The notes under the pieces were generated by a model. It was not told the DNA's origin and ran no database searches. It saw only the letters and a program-made list of their open reading frames with translations. This document shows, in pieces, positions 61,866 to 64,000 of a stretch of 64,000 bases of DNA; positions within the stretch are counted from its first letter, which is position 1, and every line of letters starts with the position of its first letter. Source of the DNA: Acidobacteriota bacterium (GTDB lineage Bacteria > Acidobacteriota > Terriglobia > Versatilivoradales > Versatilivoraceae); contig JAPPDF010000100.1 of NCBI GenBank assembly GCA_028875575.1, positions 70,413 to 134,412 on the forward strand, given 5' to 3'. The position numbers and the translations under genes were made by a program.

Positions 61866-62222
61866 ATGGCTGATGAACCAAAGCCACAGAAAATCCCGCT
61901 GGTCTTCTACCGCACGCGGTCGGGGAACGAACCCGTAAGGCAGTGGTTGAGGGGGCTGAATGAGGTCGAGCGTCGCGAGATAGGGAAGGACCTGCTGCGG
62001 GCACAATGGCACTGGCCGGCAGGCATGCCGTTGTGCCGCCCTATGGGAGACGGCCTCTGGGAAATCCGGACGGACCTGCCAACGAAACGGTCAGCGCGCG
62101 TGCTGCTTTGTCTCTACCGCAAGCACTTGGTGGTTCTGCACGGGTTCATCAAGAAAACGCGGGTAACACCGGATTCGGATTTGGCAACGGCGCGAAGGCG
62201 TCGAAAGGAATTGGAGCGATGA
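61866..62222 (+). CDS. HigB/RelE-type toxin (phage Gp49-like family)
   Basis: 118 residues. KIPLVFYRTRSGNEPVRQWLRGLNEVERREIGKDLLRAQ is the N-terminal helical/strand layout (positions ~8-48) of the Gp49-like HigB family, followed by GLWEIRTDLPTKRSARVLLCLYRKHLVVLHGFIKKT with the basic residues of the RNase surface. These toxins cut mRNA on the ribosome. The toxin-first order with a following XRE antitoxin is the HigBA hallmark. An in-frame extension to 61677 would run through the repeat element, so I use the ATG at 61866. The stop overlaps the antitoxin start (ATGA). Confidence 0.88.
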   Translation: MADEPKPQKIPLVFYRTRSGNEPVRQWLRGLNEVERREIGKDLLRAQWHWPAGMPLCRPMGDGLWEIRTDLPTKRSARVLLCLYRKHLVVLHGFIKKTRVTPDSDLATARRRRKELER

Positions 62223-62497
62223 GCAAGCAGCATATGGGATCCGGCATCGATGCTTTTCTCCAGGAGGAAGGCATCTTCGAGGAAGCGCAGGCGCAGGCAA
62301 TCAAGGAAGTCGTCGCATGGCAGCTTGCAGAAGCCATGAGGAAGAAGAAAATTTCCAAGAACAAGATGGCGAAGCTGCTGAAGACGAGCCGCACCCAGGT
62401 GGACCGGTTGCTCAATCCGGAAAGCGACATTACGCTTGGCAGCCTGCAACGAGCTGCTGCCATGGTCGGGCGCCGCGTTAACATCGAGTTGGTGTAG
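62219..62497 (+). CDS. HigA/XRE-type antitoxin
   Basis: 92 residues. The helix-turn-helix is [20 protein letters not shown] followed by [28 protein letters not shown], the form of HigA antitoxins paired with Gp49-like toxins. It binds the operon promoter and neutralises the toxin. The four-base overlap with the toxin gene ensures coupled translation. A transposase relic begins immediately downstream on the other strand. Confidence 0.88.
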   Translation: MSKQHMGSGIDAFLQEEGIFEEAQAQAIKEVVAWQLAEAMRKKKISKNKMAKLLKTSRTQVDRLLNPESDITLGSLQRAAAMVGRRVNIELV

Positions 62498-62514
62498 TGG
62501 AAGCAAACGGAACC

Positions 62515-62692
62515 GTATACGACTCCTGGTCGGATACCGGCCGGGATCTACCCCGACCGCCCGTTTCACCTCACGCCCCAGTGTGACGTTGCCGTCCACC
62601 CCCTGTCTTCCAGCTCCTGCAAGTCCGCCTTATTGCAATAACCCGCATCCGCCACCACCTGTTTTGGTTTCTACTCGAATGTCTCCTCCACC
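62515..62692 (-). pseudogene. Transposase remnant (IS1182-like DDE family)
   Basis: On the minus strand, [20 protein letters not shown] and EDRG, then after a frame shift [21 protein letters not shown], match the segment around the second catalytic Asp of IS1182-type transposases (usual form [13 protein letters not shown]...G.DAYVALGREGKR). An in-frame TAG lies just before KPKQ. Only ~55 codons remain and both inverted repeats are missing. It sits between higA and the thiolase gene. Confidence 0.72.
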
Positions 62693-62743
62693 TGTAAGCC
62701 AATTTCGAAAACAGGTTGGTAGCGGAAATCCGGTTCGTGCCGG

Positions 62744-63961
62744 TCAATCGACCAGCTCCAGGATTGCCGCGGCGCCCATTCCGCCTCCGACGCATAGGGT
62801 GACCATTCCGAACCGAACCTGTCGCCGCCGCATCTCGCCAAGCAGGGTTGCCGTCAGCTTGGTGCCTGTGCAGCCCAGGGGATGGCCGAGGGCGATCGCA
62901 CCTCCGTTGACGTTGACCCGGTCGGGGTCCAGGCCGGATTGGCGAATGACCGCCAGCGCTTGAGCGGCAAAGGCTTCGTTCAATTCAATCAGACCCACCT
63001 GCCGGAGATCGAGGCCCGCCTGCTTCAGTGCCCTGGGAATGGCCTGGACGGGGCCGAGACCCATCTCCTCGGGAGGCACTCCGGCAGTGGCGAAGGAAAC
63101 GAACCTTCCCAGAATTTTCCAGTCCCGATCCCTGGCCCTCTCGCGAGACGACAGCACCACTGCGGCAGCGCCGTCACTCATGGGCGAGGAGTTTCCGGCA
63201 GTCAGGGAACCCCTGGCGTGAAAGGAGGGCTTCAGTTGAGCCAGGGCTTCGAGGCTGGTGTCCTTTCGTGGGCCCTCGTCCTCATCAAAACGGGTGCGGA
63301 CTGTCTCTCTCTTCCCCTGCCCGTTGCCTTGGCCCTCGAGAGAATCGGATGCGGCACGGCCAAGTCCATCCGCGGTCAGCTCCAACGCAACGATTTCATC
63401 CTTAAAGTGTCCGTCCTGCATGGCCTGGAGCGCTTTGCGGTGGCTTTGGAGGGCAAAGCGGTCCTGCTGTTGGCGCGAGATGTCGTACTTGCGGGCCAGG
63501 TTTTCCGCCGTCAATCCCATGTTGAGGTAGACGTCCGGGTAGGAATCCACCAACTCGGGATTGGGCGAGAAATGCCGGCCGGCCATGGGGATCAGGCTCA
63601 TGCTTTCCGTTCCGCCCGCCACGATGATCTCGGCCGAGCCGCATCGGATTCTCTCGGCGGCGAAGGCGATGGACTGGAGGCCCGAGGCGCAGAAGCGATT
63701 GACCGTGACAGCCGGGACTTCGACCGGAAGACCGGCCCTCAATCCCGCGATACGGGCCACGTTCATTCCCTGCTCCGCCTCCGGCATGGCGCACCCCAGG
63801 ATGAGGTCTTCGATTTCGCCGGTCTTCAGTCCGGGGGCGCGCCGGACCGCTTCCGAGATGGCGACGGCAGCCAGGTCGTCGGGTCGGGTATGTCTCAGGG
63901 CTCCCTTTTTGGCTTTCCCGACAGGAGTCCTGGTGGCGGCGACGATGACAGCCTCTTTCAT
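62744..63961 (-). CDS. Acetyl-CoA acyltransferase (thiolase)
   Basis: 405 residues. Thiolase transfers an acyl group between CoA thioesters in beta-oxidation (FadA) or acetoacetyl-CoA synthesis. The nucleophilic Cys is in [19 protein letters not shown], the His in [16 protein letters not shown] and the second Cys in [11 protein letters not shown]. Length and [18 protein letters not shown] beginning match the family. GAAAEQGMN-type residues ([20 protein letters not shown]) are nearer FadA/AtoB of fatty-acid degradation. The last 39 bases of the window precede its start and could end an upstream fadB-like gene, but too little is visible. Confidence 0.93.
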   Translation of the reverse strand: MKEAVIVAATRTPVGKAKKGALRHTRPDDLAAVAISEAVRRAPGLKTGEIEDLILGCAMPEAEQGMNVARIAGLRAGLPVEVPAVTVNRFCASGLQSIAFAAERIRCGSAEIIVAGGTESMSLIPMAGRHFSPNPELVDSYPDVYLNMGLTAENLARKYDISRQQQDRFALQSHRKALQAMQDGHFKDEIVALELTADGLGRAASDSLEGQGNGQGKRETVRTRFDEDEGPRKDTSLEALAQLKPSFHARGSLTAGNSSPMSDGAAAVVLSSRERARDRDWKILGRFVSFATAGVPPEEMGLGPVQAIPRALKQAGLDLRQVGLIELNEAFAAQALAVIRQSGLDPDRVNVNGGAIALGHPLGCTGTKLTATLLGEMRRRQVRFGMVTLCVGGGMGAAAILELVD

Positions 63962-64000
63962 GGGTCTCTTCCCGGTGGTTTGCTTCAGTTCCGCAGCGGC

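Noticed and set aside
63962..64000. End of a possible fadB-like gene upstream of the thiolase
   Set aside because: Only 39 bases remain; one frame closes with TGA but no motif can be read.

Overview
The window looks like a piece of chromosome from an uncultivated Acidobacteriota-type bacterium, with no phage, plasmid or CRISPR content. I base this on gene content only: separate glyQ and glyS, a fused LptF-LptG exporter subunit, lpxD and murJ (so a Gram-negative envelope), a PPi-type phosphofructokinase next to PPDK, and a secreted protein of a kind I associate with Acidobacteriota. The DNA is GC-rich with many short structured intergenic repeats. The phylum assignment is an inference.

Layout. 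1-7 kb: truncated GH3 glycosidase, Tat-exported PhoX-like protein, an overlapping pair of M20 peptidase and N-acylamino-acid-racemase-like enolase-superfamily enzyme, and a family 9 glycosyltransferase. 7-12.3 kb: an M20 deacylase and a divergent two-subunit P-protein (GcvPA/GcvPB-like) between two direct copies of a ~215 bp inverted-repeat element. 12.4-19.3 kb: NAD-kinase-like protein, then the housekeeping run rimO-yacG-pgpA-NHL-cinA-gpsA. 19.3-23.9 kb: Nudix, MOSC, tRNA-Ser, FmdB-type zinc ribbon, M23 peptidase, SAM hydroxide adenosyltransferase, SirB1-like protein. 24-28.5 kb (minus): UxaA-type dehydratase, PhyH-type dioxygenase and a radical SAM protein of the MJ0619/COG1964 type. 28.8-31.3 kb: tRNA-Thr, methyltransferase, VapBC, ThiS-like protein, cupin. 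31.3-37 kb: murJ, lpxD, a Xer recombinase with an expanded N-terminus, a histidine kinase. 37.3-47.8 kb (plus): recO, glyQ, glyS, ppdK, PPi-PFK, a FecR-domain protein and a secreted protein. 47.9-56.7 kb: comEC, queD, a YeiH-type transporter, SDR, aldo/keto reductase, Kef antiporter. 56.7-64 kb: a dif-like site, lptFG, ahcY, a HigBA module, an IS transposase relic and a thiolase.

Themes: envelope and lipid biogenesis (pgpA, gpsA, murJ, lpxD, lptFG, GT9, perhaps the radical SAM), amino-acid turnover (two M20 enzymes, racemase-like enzyme, P-protein-like pair), PPi-linked glycolysis, and chromosome dimer resolution (Xer recombinase and dif candidate). At least four dispersed repeat families occupy the gaps: a ~115 bp MITE-like palindrome, the ~215 bp GC-rich inverted-repeat element, a ~186 bp hairpin element, and GxxExxY-associated CACAAAAAGCACAA/TTCGTG debris. 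The most unusual items are the dif-like site, the Xer recombinase with a triplicated segment, the repeat-bracketed M20/P-protein cassette and the Tes-family radical SAM protein. All homology calls come from reading motifs; no searches were run.
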